In this document: positions 53,608 through 60,429 of the stretch, piece by piece
Layout: every line of letters starts with the position of its first letter
Numbering within the stretch: the stretch's first letter is position 1
Source: Lichenihabitans psoromatis
Lineage (GTDB): Bacteria; Pseudomonadota; Alphaproteobacteria; Rhizobiales; Beijerinckiaceae
Reading direction: 5' to 3'
Assembly: GCF_004323635.1 (NCBI RefSeq)
Contig: NZ_CP036515.1
Location: forward strand, 806,001-870,000
Length of the DNA stretch: 64,000 nt
Translations under genes and position numbers: made by a program
The notes under the pieces: model-generated
What the model was told of the DNA's origin: nothing
The model's database searches: none
The model's input: only the letters and a program-made list of their open reading frames with translations

Positions 53608-55089
53608 ATGATCGACCCTTCGCGCCTCGGCGCTGACGCTCTCGCCCATCTGCCGACCGGCGTCGCGCGGCCCACCTACGACCGGACGAGCGTCGAGAGC
53701 GGCATCGTCCATCTTGGGATCGGCGCCTTTCACCGCGCCCATCAGGCGATCTACACGGATGCCGTGCTGGCGGCAGGCGACCGACGCTGGGGTATTTTGG
53801 GCGCGTCGCTGCGTAGCCCTGAGACACGAGACGCGCTGACCTCTCAGGATGGTCTCTATACGATGGCGGTCCGCGATGCCGCTGGCGAGAGCCTCCAGGT
53901 TGTCGGCAGCATCACGCGCCTGCTGGTCGCTCCAGAGGACCCGGCGGCCTTGCTCGCCGCGATGGCGGCCCCCGCGACCCGCATCGTCTCGCTGACCGTG
54001 ACCGAGAAGGGCTATTGCCACCGGCCCGCGACCGGCGAGCTCGATGAGGATCACCCGGATGTCCGGCATGATCTCGCCCATCCCGATCGACCGCGTTCGG
54101 CGCCGGGGTTCATCGTCGAAGCGCTGCGGATGCGCCGGGCCGCTGGCCTCCCAGCCTTCACGGCGCTCTGCTGCGACAACCTTCCCCATAATGGCGCCAC
54201 GTTGCAGCGTGTGTTGTCCCGTTTCGCCGCGCTGCGCGATCCCGATCTCGGCCGCTACGTGGATGGCGAGTTGCGTTGCCCGTCGACCATGGTGGACCGG
54301 ATCGTTCCGGCCACCACGGATGCCGACCGCGCCAGCATCGCGGCGGCTCTCGGCTGCATCGATGTCTGGCCGGTTGTCACCGAACCTTTTTCGCAATGGG
54401 TGATCGAGGATCGTTTCTCGCAGGGCCGACCGGAGTGGGATCGCGCGGGCGCCACCTTCGTGTCCGATGTCGCCCCCTATGAGCTCGCCAAGCTCCGCCT
54501 CCTCAACGGCAGCCACTCGACGCTGGCTTATCTCGGCTATCTGGCGGGTCACGAGACGGTCGCCGACACGATGGCGGCCCCCGGTTTCGCGGCACTCGTC
54601 CGCGGCTTGATGCTGCGGGAAGCTGCTCCGACCCTTCCGGCAGTGCCGGGGCTCGACCCAGAGAGCTATGCCGCCTCGCTGATCGAGCGCTTCCGCAATC
54701 CGGCACTTCGCCACCGAACCTGGCAGATCGCCATGGACGGATCGCAGAAACTGCCGCAGCGGTTGCTCGGCACGGTGCGCGACAGGCTCGCGGCCAGACA
54801 GCCGATCGCGCGACTGGCGCTCGGCGTGGCCGGGTGGATGCGCTACGTCATCGGCACCGACGAGCAGCAGAGGCCGATCGATGTCCGCGATCCTCTCGCC
54901 GACGATCTGCGGCGCCGAACCGCCGGCCTCACCAGCGCCGAGGCGATCGTCGCAGTGCTTTTGGCCGTCGAGCCGGTCTTCGGCCCCGATCTGCCGCAAA
55001 GCCTGGTGTTTCGCTCGGCCGTCGAGGCGGCACTATCGTCGTTGTTGCACGATGGTGCCGCCGCGACGGTGGCGCAGGCCAGCGCGTGA
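53608..55089 (+). CDS. Mannitol 2-dehydrogenase/fructuronate reductase family
   Basis: This 493-residue long-chain polyol dehydrogenase has HLGIGAFHRAHQAIYTDAVL at the N-terminus, VSLTVTEKGYCHRPATGEL, CDNLPHNG, and the catalytic AKLRLLNGSHS with Lys, Asn and His. These define the mannitol 2-dehydrogenase/fructuronate reductase/altronate oxidoreductase family. The NAD(H)-dependent interconversion of mannitol and fructose is the likely reaction, but a uronate role is possible. No transporter gene is adjacent. The 288 bp upstream contain no other gene. Confidence 0.88.
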   Translation: MIDPSRLGADALAHLPTGVARPTYDRTSVESGIVHLGIGAFHRAHQAIYTDAVLAAGDRRWGILGASLRSPETRDALTSQDGLYTMAVRDAAGESLQVVGSITRLLVAPEDPAALLAAMAAPATRIVSLTVTEKGYCHRPATGELDEDHPDVRHDLAHPDRPRSAPGFIVEALRMRRAAGLPAFTALCCDNLPHNGATLQRVLSRFAALRDPDLGRYVDGELRCPSTMVDRIVPATTDADRASIAAALGCIDVWPVVTEPFSQWVIEDRFSQGRPEWDRAGATFVSDVAPYELAKLRLLNGSHSTLAYLGYLAGHETVADTMAAPGFAALVRGLMLREAAPTLPAVPGLDPESYAASLIERFRNPALRHRTWQIAMDGSQKLPQRLLGTVRDRLAARQPIARLALGVAGWMRYVIGTDEQQRPIDVRDPLADDLRRRTAGLTSAEAIVAVLLAVEPVFGPDLPQSLVFRSAVEAALSSLLHDGAAATVAQASA

Positions 55090-55336
55090 GACAACGGCAG
55101 CCGAGGCGCTGATCGGAAAAGCCCGACGCGGCTTGTCACCGCCGCTCGGGACGACACGACCACGGGATTTGGAAAGATGTGCGGCGGGACACCAGGACGC
55201 GTCGTCGGCCGATATCTAGGCCGGATCGCGTATGAGGGCCCAATCAAGGCTTAACTCAGGGCCGAGGTCTGAGAACGGCAGCCAACGTCGTCAATGCGAC
55301 GACACTTGCTAATAAAGCTTGGAGACCAAGGTCTTC
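55090..55336. other. Gene-free stretch before the integrated element
   Basis: No convincing open frame or RNA motif is seen between the mannitol dehydrogenase stop and the terminator-like hairpin at 55337. The short dyad CTTGG-AGA-CCAAG lies just before that hairpin. Confidence 0.4.
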
Positions 55337-55375
55337 TACACAGTCCGCGATAGACTGTGTACTCAAATTTTTGGG
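55337..55375 (+). terminator. Terminator-like hairpin at the left edge of the element
   Basis: TACACAGTC, a 7-base loop, GACTGTGTA: a perfect 9-bp stem, followed within seven bases by a run of five T. It lies next to the tRNA remnant and may end transcription from the left, or from the lost tRNA. Confidence 0.55.
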
Positions 55376-55381
55376 GCGTGA

Positions 55382-55428
55382 TGGTGGGCGCTTTAGGTCT
55401 CGAACCCACGACCCGCTGATTAAGAGAC
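55382..55428 (-). pseudogene. tRNA-Lys(CTT) 3'-half remnant, probable attachment site
   Basis: Read on the minus strand, this 47-bp segment gives the anticodon loop CTCTTAATC, the GTCGTGGGTTCGAG T-arm and an acceptor end GCGCCCA followed by CCA. The 5' half of a tRNA is absent, and three bases of the T-stem differ from a normal tRNA-Lys, so the molecule is not functional. It lies 172 bp from an integrase start. Duplicated tRNA 3' ends mark the ends of islands, so this is likely attL or attR. By orientation, the intact tRNA would be at the other end, to the right; none was found in this window. Confidence 0.7.
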
Positions 55429-55533
55429 TATCAAAAGAGGAAGACAAGCCCAGACAATCAGTGACACGAACTTGTCCGATCTGGATCTCTGTCCTCTTGC
55501 AAGTGCCCGAATGTCAGCTATTGTCTACGACAA

Positions 55534-55579
55534 GGGGTAACAGCCAAATCTGTTACCCCGCTCCCACCCGCGTGGGAGC
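55534..55579. promoter_or_regulatory. Two back-to-back perfect hairpins upstream of the integrase gene
   Basis: GGGGTAACAG-CCAAAT-CTGTTACCCC (55534-55559, 10-bp stem) is followed with no gap by GCTCCCAC-CCGC-GTGGGAGC (55560-55579, 8-bp stem). CAACAGATTT after the second stem repeats part of the first in inverse. The block ends 20 bp before the integrase ATG, where it could be a recombinase or excisionase arm site, an int operator, or an RNA control element. Confidence 0.6.
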
Positions 55580-55599
55580 AACAGATTTTGCAGGTCGAC

Positions 55600-56841
55600 A
55601 TGGGCAAGGCTCTTACGGTACGCGCGATTGACACGTTGAAGCCGGGCTCGTCCCGGCGCGAGATCCCCGATGGATTGATCGGCGGCCTCTATCTCGTGGT
55701 TCAACCATCTGGAGCGAAATCGTGGGCATGCCGCTATCGGGCAAACGGGACCCCGCGGAAACTGACGATAGGCGCCTACCCCGGCATCGACCTGAAGTCG
55801 GCTCGAGAGCTCGCCCAGCGCGCTCTGGTCGATGTTGCGAGCGGCGGCGATCCCGCTGGAGTGAAGCAATCGGCGAAGACAAAGGCAATCCCGCCATCAG
55901 ATCGTGATCTCGTCGAGAAGGTCGCCGCCTCCTTCGTGGAACGATACGTCAAGGCCAACACGCGCGCATCCAGCGCAAAAGAGACCGAGCGCATTTTGAA
56001 CCGGGAGATCACTCCGAAGTGGAAGGGACGTCGTCTGGGTTCGATCACCCGCGCTGAGATTCACGAGCTCCTCGACGGTATCGTGGATCGAGGCTCGCCG
56101 ATCCAGGCCAACCGGGTTTTGGCGGCGACCCGCAAGATGTGCGCCTGGGCTGTCGAGCGTGGCCTCATCGAGGCATCGCCGTGCGACAAGATCAAAGCTC
56201 CATCGGCCGAACGGAGCCGAGACCGGGTTTTGTCGGACGCAGAGTTGAGAGCTGTATGGGACGCCTGCGGAGCGATCGGTTGGCCCTTTGGCCCCTTGGT
56301 CAAGATGCTGGCCTTAACGGGGCAGCGCCGGGAAGAGGTCGGCAGCATGCGATGGTCTGAGGTCGATCTCGACGCCAAGCTGTGGACGCTGCCCCGCGAG
56401 CGATCCAAGAACGACCAGGCGCACACCGTGCCGCTCAGCGACCCTGCGCTCCAGATGCTCAAGGCCCTGCCCCATGTCGGTGAGTTCGTGTTCAGCACGA
56501 ACGCTCGCAATCCCGTCGCCGGCTATTCCAAGGCGAAGATCAGGATCGACGCCCTGATCGCGGAAACCGCCGAGGGCAACGCCGCCCTCCCCGCTTGGGT
56601 CTTTCATGATCTTCGTCGCACTGCCGCGACCGGCATGGCGCGTCTGGGCATCGCTCTACCCGTCGTCGAAAAGGTGCTGAATCACACTTCCGGCAGCTTT
56701 GGCGGCATTGTTGGCGTCTACCAGCGCCACGGTTTCTCGGACGAGAAGCGGACGGCGCTTGAAGCGTGGGGGCGTTTCGTCGAACAACTGGTGAGCGGCA
56801 CGCCGGCCGGGAATGTGGTCGAGATGAGGTTCGCTTCGTGA
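55600..56841 (+). CDS. int: Tyrosine integrase, P4 type
   Basis: This 413-residue site-specific recombinase has an N-terminal DUF4102-type arm-binding domain (residues 1-90: KALTVRAIDTLKPG to WACRYRANG), a core-binding domain and a catalytic domain with Arg243 (TGQRREE), Lys270, His336 and Arg339 (HDLRR), His362 and Tyr374 (GVYQRHG). All catalytic residues are intact. The ATG at 55600 is chosen over the TTG at 55588. It probably integrates the element at a tRNA-Lys gene. Its stop overlaps a GTG start of the next small gene. Confidence 0.94.
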   Translation: MGKALTVRAIDTLKPGSSRREIPDGLIGGLYLVVQPSGAKSWACRYRANGTPRKLTIGAYPGIDLKSARELAQRALVDVASGGDPAGVKQSAKTKAIPPSDRDLVEKVAASFVERYVKANTRASSAKETERILNREITPKWKGRRLGSITRAEIHELLDGIVDRGSPIQANRVLAATRKMCAWAVERGLIEASPCDKIKAPSAERSRDRVLSDAELRAVWDACGAIGWPFGPLVKMLALTGQRREEVGSMRWSEVDLDAKLWTLPRERSKNDQAHTVPLSDPALQMLKALPHVGEFVFSTNARNPVAGYSKAKIRIDALIAETAEGNAALPAWVFHDLRRTAATGMARLGIALPVVEKVLNHTSGSFGGIVGVYQRHGFSDEKRTALEAWGRFVEQLVSGTPAGNVVEMRFAS

Positions 56842-57077
56842 ACCGCTACGACCACGCATATCGCGCCCTATTACAGCGGTTACCGGCTCCTGTTAACGAC
56901 AGTGCTCGTATACGTCAAGATCAAGCCGAGATGGCGCTCGTTCAACATCGATTTAACGGGTTTGGCCCTGATGATGATGAAGAACTCTTTCGACAATTCG
57001 ATTTCGAAAACGTTTCTGAGTATTGGATATGTGCTCTATCTGAGCCCATGATACCAGCTCTTTTTGCACATCAGTAA
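56838..57077 (+). CDS. Small hypothetical protein coupled to int
   Basis: This 79-residue acidic protein is read from the GTG at 56838, which overlaps the integrase stop in GTGA. The sequence MNRYDHAYRALLQRLPAP begins a helical segment and DDDEELFRQFDFENVSEYWI follows. I know no family. A single TAA at 57075-57077 separates it, in the same frame, from the next open frame at 57129, so it may be the front part of a broken gene. Confidence 0.45.
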   Translation: MNRYDHAYRALLQRLPAPVNDSARIRQDQAEMALVQHRFNGFGPDDDEELFRQFDFENVSEYWICALSEPMIPALFAHQ

Positions 57078-57128
57078 AGTAAACACTTTCTTTCTGCTCA
57101 ACGCTGGAACAGTTTTCAGCCACATGTA

Positions 57129-57563
57129 TTGGCGGCCTTACGAATCGCTCGTCTAGAAAATGAGCGTTGGTTTATTGAGGATCTTGCAACTCCTCCCGCA
57201 AGTCGGGATGATCTTTCGACTTTGAAATTGCACCCGCGCGAGGCCGCGTTGTGGATGCTTGGCAAACCGCGCCAAAAGCATCTCGTGCCACCAAGCTTGT
57301 CCCGCCACTTATTGCGACCATCGAGCAAAGAAGATCATACGGCTTCGGGAGGCCGACCACCGGGCACGGGGTACGATGCAGCCGACAAGCCGTTTGCCGA
57401 ACAGATGCTGCGACATCATGCAAGCGGAAGGGCCTCATCGCTGACTGAAGCGGCAAAACAGGTGGTCGGGCGAGATGCTGCAAGAGCACCCGGCTATGGT
57501 ACCCCAGATTCTAAGATCCGACGGCTAGTAAATCGGGCGAAGAGGCTTACGAACGGAGAATAA
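57129..57563 (+). CDS. Hypothetical protein of the integrated element
   Basis: This 144-residue protein is read from a TTG at 57129. Its N-terminal half is LENERWFIEDLATPPASRDDLSTLKLHPREAALW-like and its C-terminal half is Lys/Arg-rich (RRLVNRAKRLTNGE). The start is uncertain and no ribosome binding site is clear. It is in the same reading frame as the gene ending at 57077. The AT-richness just upstream (57000-57120) is unlike the host genes. Function unknown. Confidence 0.5.
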   Translation: MAALRIARLENERWFIEDLATPPASRDDLSTLKLHPREAALWMLGKPRQKHLVPPSLSRHLLRPSSKEDHTASGGRPPGTGYDAADKPFAEQMLRHHASGRASSLTEAAKQVVGRDAARAPGYGTPDSKIRRLVNRAKRLTNGE

Positions 57564-57644
57564 CGCAGACTCCGTTTTGCAACATTTATTCTGCCGTTCG
57601 GTGCCATCCAGAGTGTGTCCGTCATCTTCAAGACGAGGCAGCAC

Positions 57645-57857
57645 ATGTCTACCGATAAGCAGAACACGTATCTTCCCCGACCTCAAACGGCACGCCGCTA
57701 TGGCGTAACCGAACGCAGCATCGCGCGCTGGACACTTGATCCCGATCTCGGTTTCCCACAGCCGATGAACATCAATGGCCGCCTCTTCTTCGCGGTCGAG
57801 CAGCTTGAAGCTTGGGAAAAAACCCGCGCCGTGACCTTCAACAGGAAGGCAGCCTAA
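57645..57857 (+). CDS. AlpA-like DNA-binding protein (excisionase type)
   Basis: This 70-residue protein has an MerR-like helix-turn-helix signature: TYLPRPQTARRYGVTERSIARWTLDPDLGFPQPMNINGRLFF, with the wing residues FP.P..I.GR.FF typical of AlpA/prophage regulator proteins. GAGG precedes the ATG at 57645. In P4-like elements AlpA controls integrase expression and excision, so the hairpin block upstream of int is a plausible target. The family is fairly clear. Confidence 0.8.
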   Translation: MSTDKQNTYLPRPQTARRYGVTERSIARWTLDPDLGFPQPMNINGRLFFAVEQLEAWEKTRAVTFNRKAA

Positions 57858-57861
57858 ACTC

Positions 57862-58068
57862 ATGCGCCTAAAAGCACGAAACCCCGCGAACACGGTGGTT
57901 CGGCAGGGTCTCGAATGGAATAGCTCGCCAGCAACATCCATCCGAGAAATTAGCTCCAACCACTCCGAAATTCAAGCAATCCGGTGGCTCGCCCGTCGCG
58001 CCAGCGTCTCATTCTCGACCGCCACAGCGATCGCAGCGGCGAATGGATTCGGGGAGGTGAAGCTATGA
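57862..58068 (+). CDS. Small hypothetical protein, first of an ATGA-linked chain
   Basis: This 68-residue basic protein starts four bases after the AlpA-like stop. It has no recognisable domain; the end (RWLARRASVSFSTATAIAAANGFGE) could form a short DNA-binding helix pair like those of phage Arc/MetJ-type or HTH proteins. Its stop overlaps the next ATG (ATGA), which supports that it is translated. Confidence 0.55.
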   Translation: MRLKARNPANTVVRQGLEWNSSPATSIREISSNHSEIQAIRWLARRASVSFSTATAIAAANGFGEVKL

Positions 58069-58292
58069 AGCGCCATCCCGATGCTTTCGAGATTGCCCTC
58101 ATCAATGCGACTGTTCGTGTGTTCGCGCGGCGGGCCGACGCGCTTCGCAAGCGTGCCGCCGCCCTGACCACCACCACCAGCGACGCCGCAGGGCGGACTG
58201 TCACGATCTACGAGCCAGAGGCGGTCGTGATGCTCAGCACCGCCGCGCTGTTCGAAGCCTGCGCCTGCGATGTTGCGGGGTGCGCGGCATGA
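58065..58292 (+). CDS. Small hypothetical helical protein
   Basis: This 75-residue protein starts at the ATG at 58065, with GGGGAGG nine bases upstream, and is a helical Ala/Arg-rich polypeptide (RVFARRADALRKRAAALTTTT). Two Cys pairs occur at its end (ACACDVAGCAA). No family known. It overlaps the preceding and following genes by ATGA. Confidence 0.6.
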   Translation: MKRHPDAFEIALINATVRVFARRADALRKRAAALTTTTSDAAGRTVTIYEPEAVVMLSTAALFEACACDVAGCAA

Positions 58293-58393
58293 GCGCCTCC
58301 ATCCTCCTCTTGCCGAAGGTCAATCGCTGCGTCTGGACTTTGCTCGACGTGGATGGCGTGCTTCGCAGTGAAGATCGGAGGATCTCTCAATGA
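58289..58393 (+). CDS. Tiny linked ORF, 34 residues
   Basis: This short frame translates as MSASILLLPKVNRCVWTLLD and ends RRISQ, between ATGA overlaps at both ends. The chain of overlaps, rather than the protein itself, is the reason to call it. It may be a real micro-protein or only a translational bridge that keeps ribosomes on the message. Confidence 0.45.
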   Translation: MSASILLLPKVNRCVWTLLDVDGVLRSEDRRISQ

Positions 58394-58977
58394 GCCTCCA
58401 GCTCCTGCTCGCTCGCGCTGATTTCGTCCAAAATGCTCGATCCTCTGTCGGCTATTGCCGCGCAAGTGGGATCGATTGGAACGCAACCTTGCCGGCGACC
58501 GGCGGCATCTTCATCGCCAGCATCGTAGCCGAACCCAGACGGCGCTTCCGCTTTCAAGCTGATGGAACCAAGGCCGCGGTAATCGAAGCGATTGCGGCTG
58601 ACGCGGAGAGCGTCACGGATATCGTCGCGTGGCCTGTCGACGACCCAAATTGCGTGCTCACAATGTTTGGCACCAGCGTGCTTGGTGAAGCCGCTGCAGC
58701 CAACCCCAGCACCTTCTTCGACAACCGGCCGCTGCGGTTGTTCAGATCGCCGCTCGGTTGGCTTCAGGCTGGCTGTGATGGCGCAGTGATCCTCGATCTC
58801 CCGCGCGCCGCTAGATGGCTGCGGGACATCGACGGTCGTCTCGCCGCTGAGGATACGGCTCACGCATTGCAGATCGAAATGGCTTTGCTAGCCACGATCA
58901 AAGTCGGCCGGATCCTGGTGCCTCGACGCCACCGGGTGGCCGCTTGTGATCGGCCCCCATCGGGTGGTCCGGGTTGA
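58390..58977 (+). CDS. Hypothetical element protein, 3' end altered by the IS
   Basis: This 195-codon gene reads MSLQLLLARADFVQNARSSV, continues through a domain with FDNRPLRLFRSPLGWLQAGCDGAVILD, and ends HALQIEMALLATIKVGRILV. Only positions 58390-58946 belong to the element; the last ten codons and the stop come from the left end of the IS3-family insertion. The native C-terminus is therefore lost. Related proteins of similar layout are seen in integrated elements of Hyphomicrobiales, often beside replication genes, but I cannot name a function. Confidence 0.6.
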   Translation: MSLQLLLARADFVQNARSSVGYCRASGIDWNATLPATGGIFIASIVAEPRRRFRFQADGTKAAVIEAIAADAESVTDIVAWPVDDPNCVLTMFGTSVLGEAAAANPSTFFDNRPLRLFRSPLGWLQAGCDGAVILDLPRAARWLRDIDGRLAAEDTAHALQIEMALLATIKVGRILVPRRHRVAACDRPPSGGPG

Positions 58978-58980
58978 TTG

Positions 58981-59853
58981 TTAGTTCATGGTCGGCCTGG
59001 GCGCCACCCTGAGCATGGCCGGCGGAGATGGTCGGGGTTTCGCAGCCGGCCATGCGGCGAAGGCGGGCACGAAGACCTCCGGCGCCGGGGGCTTGTAGCC
59101 GATTGATCCGTGCGGGCGCACAGTATTGTAATGCCTTCTCCAGCTTTCGATGATGACCTGAGCTTCCTTGAGCGAGTAGAAGATCTCTCCGTCGAGCAGC
59201 TCGTCTCGGAAGCGAGCGTTGAACGACTCGACGTAGCCGTTCTCCCACGGGCTGCCTGGGGCAATATAGGCGGTCTTTGCTCCAACCGCCGTGATCCAGT
59301 CTTGCACAGCCTGGGCGATGAACTCGGGGCCGTTGTCCGAACGGATGTGACCAGGCACGCCGCGCAGGATGAACAGGTCGGACAGAACGTCAATGACGTC
59401 GGTCGAGTTGAGCTTGCGCGCGACCCGGATGGCCAGGCACTCCCGGGTGAACTCGTCGACGACATTGAGGGTCCTGAACTTGCGGCCGTCATGCGTGCGA
59501 TCCTCGACAAAGTCGTACGACCAGACGTGATCGCGGTGCTCGGGCCGGAGGCGAATGCAGGAGCCGTCGTTGAGCCAGAGACGTCCCTTCTTCGGCTGCT
59601 TGGCCGGCACCTTCAGCCCTTCGCATCGCCAGATGCGCTCGACCCGCTTGTCGTTTACCAGCCACCCGGCATCGCGCAGCAACGCCGCGATCTTGCGATA
59701 GCCGTAGCGGCCGTACTGCCGCGCCAGCTCGATGATGTCGCCCGTCAACGCCTCTTCGTCGTCAAAGCCCCGCGGCGCCTTGCGCTGCGTCGAGCGGTGC
59801 TGACCGAGCGCCGCACAGACGCGGCGCTCGGAGACAGGCAAATGCTGTCGCAC
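58981..59853 (-). CDS. IS3-family transposase OrfB
   Basis: This 290-residue reading is the catalytic half of the transposase, with the rve integrase fold and DDE residues Asp114 (WSYDFVED), Asp173 (IRSDNGPEF) and Glu209 (NGYVESFNARFRDE). The preceding HTH_21-type region contains GRYGYRKIAALLRDAGW. It is normally made as an OrfAB fusion by -1 frameshifting; the frame is open upstream to the slip site at 59892-59898. It is encoded leftward on the minus strand. Confidence 0.94.
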   Translation of the reverse strand: MRQHLPVSERRVCAALGQHRSTQRKAPRGFDDEEALTGDIIELARQYGRYGYRKIAALLRDAGWLVNDKRVERIWRCEGLKVPAKQPKKGRLWLNDGSCIRLRPEHRDHVWSYDFVEDRTHDGRKFRTLNVVDEFTRECLAIRVARKLNSTDVIDVLSDLFILRGVPGHIRSDNGPEFIAQAVQDWITAVGAKTAYIAPGSPWENGYVESFNARFRDELLDGEIFYSLKEAQVIIESWRRHYNTVRPHGSIGYKPPAPEVFVPAFAAWPAAKPRPSPPAMLRVAPRPTMN

Positions 59854-59885
59854 ATGCTCGATGCAGACGCGCCGGCGCGCGGGGC

Positions 59886-60161
59886 TCAGAAGTTTCCCGA
59901 GGCCGCCTCCTTCAGAATCAGCTTGTCGAGCGTGAGGTCGGCGATCGCCTTGCGAAGCCGCATGTTCTCCGTCTCCAGCTCCTTCAGGCGCTTGACCTGG
60001 TCAAGCTTCAAGCCGCCGAACTCCTTCCGCCACCGGTAGTAGGTGACCTCGGTCACCCCGATCGAGCGAACCGAGTCCGCAACGGTCTTCCCCTGTGAGA
60101 CCAACACGTCGACCTGACGCAGCTTGCTCACGATCTCTTCAGGCTTCGGTCGTCTTCCCAT
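59886..60161 (-). CDS. IS3-family transposase OrfA
   Basis: This 91-residue protein has a helix-turn-helix (PEEIVSKLRQVDVLVSQGKTVADSVRSIGVTEVTYYRWR) followed by a leucine-zipper helix (RLKELETENMRLRKAIADLTLDKLIL), and ends KEAASGNF as in the IS407-like group. It binds the inverted repeats and dimerises. The ATG at 60161 is chosen. Its last codons contain the frameshift heptamer. Confidence 0.93.
   Translation of the reverse strand: MGRRPKPEEIVSKLRQVDVLVSQGKTVADSVRSIGVTEVTYYRWRKEFGGLKLDQVKRLKELETENMRLRKAIADLTLDKLILKEAASGNF
59892..59898 (-). other. Programmed -1 frameshift site G_GGA_AAC
   Basis: Four bases before the OrfA stop codon (59886-59888), the minus strand reads G GGA AAC in the OrfA frame, a canonical X XXY YYZ slip heptamer. 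Stepping back one base here gives LLSPARRRVCIEHVRQHL, which runs straight into OrfB. Confidence 0.85.
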
Positions 60162-60429
60162 CGATCCATCCTCCAGGCTCGAAAGCCATACATCGGGATG
60201 GACCACTTCAAGGGGGGACGATCAGAAGAGCCTAGCTAAATCTGCTGATCGCGGCGTGAACCGACTTCGCGCAGCCACTATGCGATTTCGCGTGCGATGC
60301 TACGCAAGGTATCGTCGTGGCGTCCGATGTAAGGACATCAACACCGCCCGTAACGGCCTGCGCTATCGTGAAATGCATAGGGTTCTTAGCGACGCGCCCA
60401 ACTTTACTTCACGGGGGTTGTCGTCCGTC

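Larger units (their letters stand above)
58947..60224 (-). mobile_element. IS3-family insertion sequence (IS407-like group)
   Basis: The 1278-bp element is bounded by imperfect inverted repeats of about 25 bp, beginning TGATCGGCCCCC at the left and TGATCGTCCCCC (on the minus strand) at the right. Both share GTGGTCC at the inner end. It encodes overlapping orfA and orfB joined by a -1 frameshift. The transposase DDE residues are intact, so it may be active. The flanks (CTTG left, GAAG right) show no direct target duplication, pointing to a rearrangement after insertion. Confidence 0.9.
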
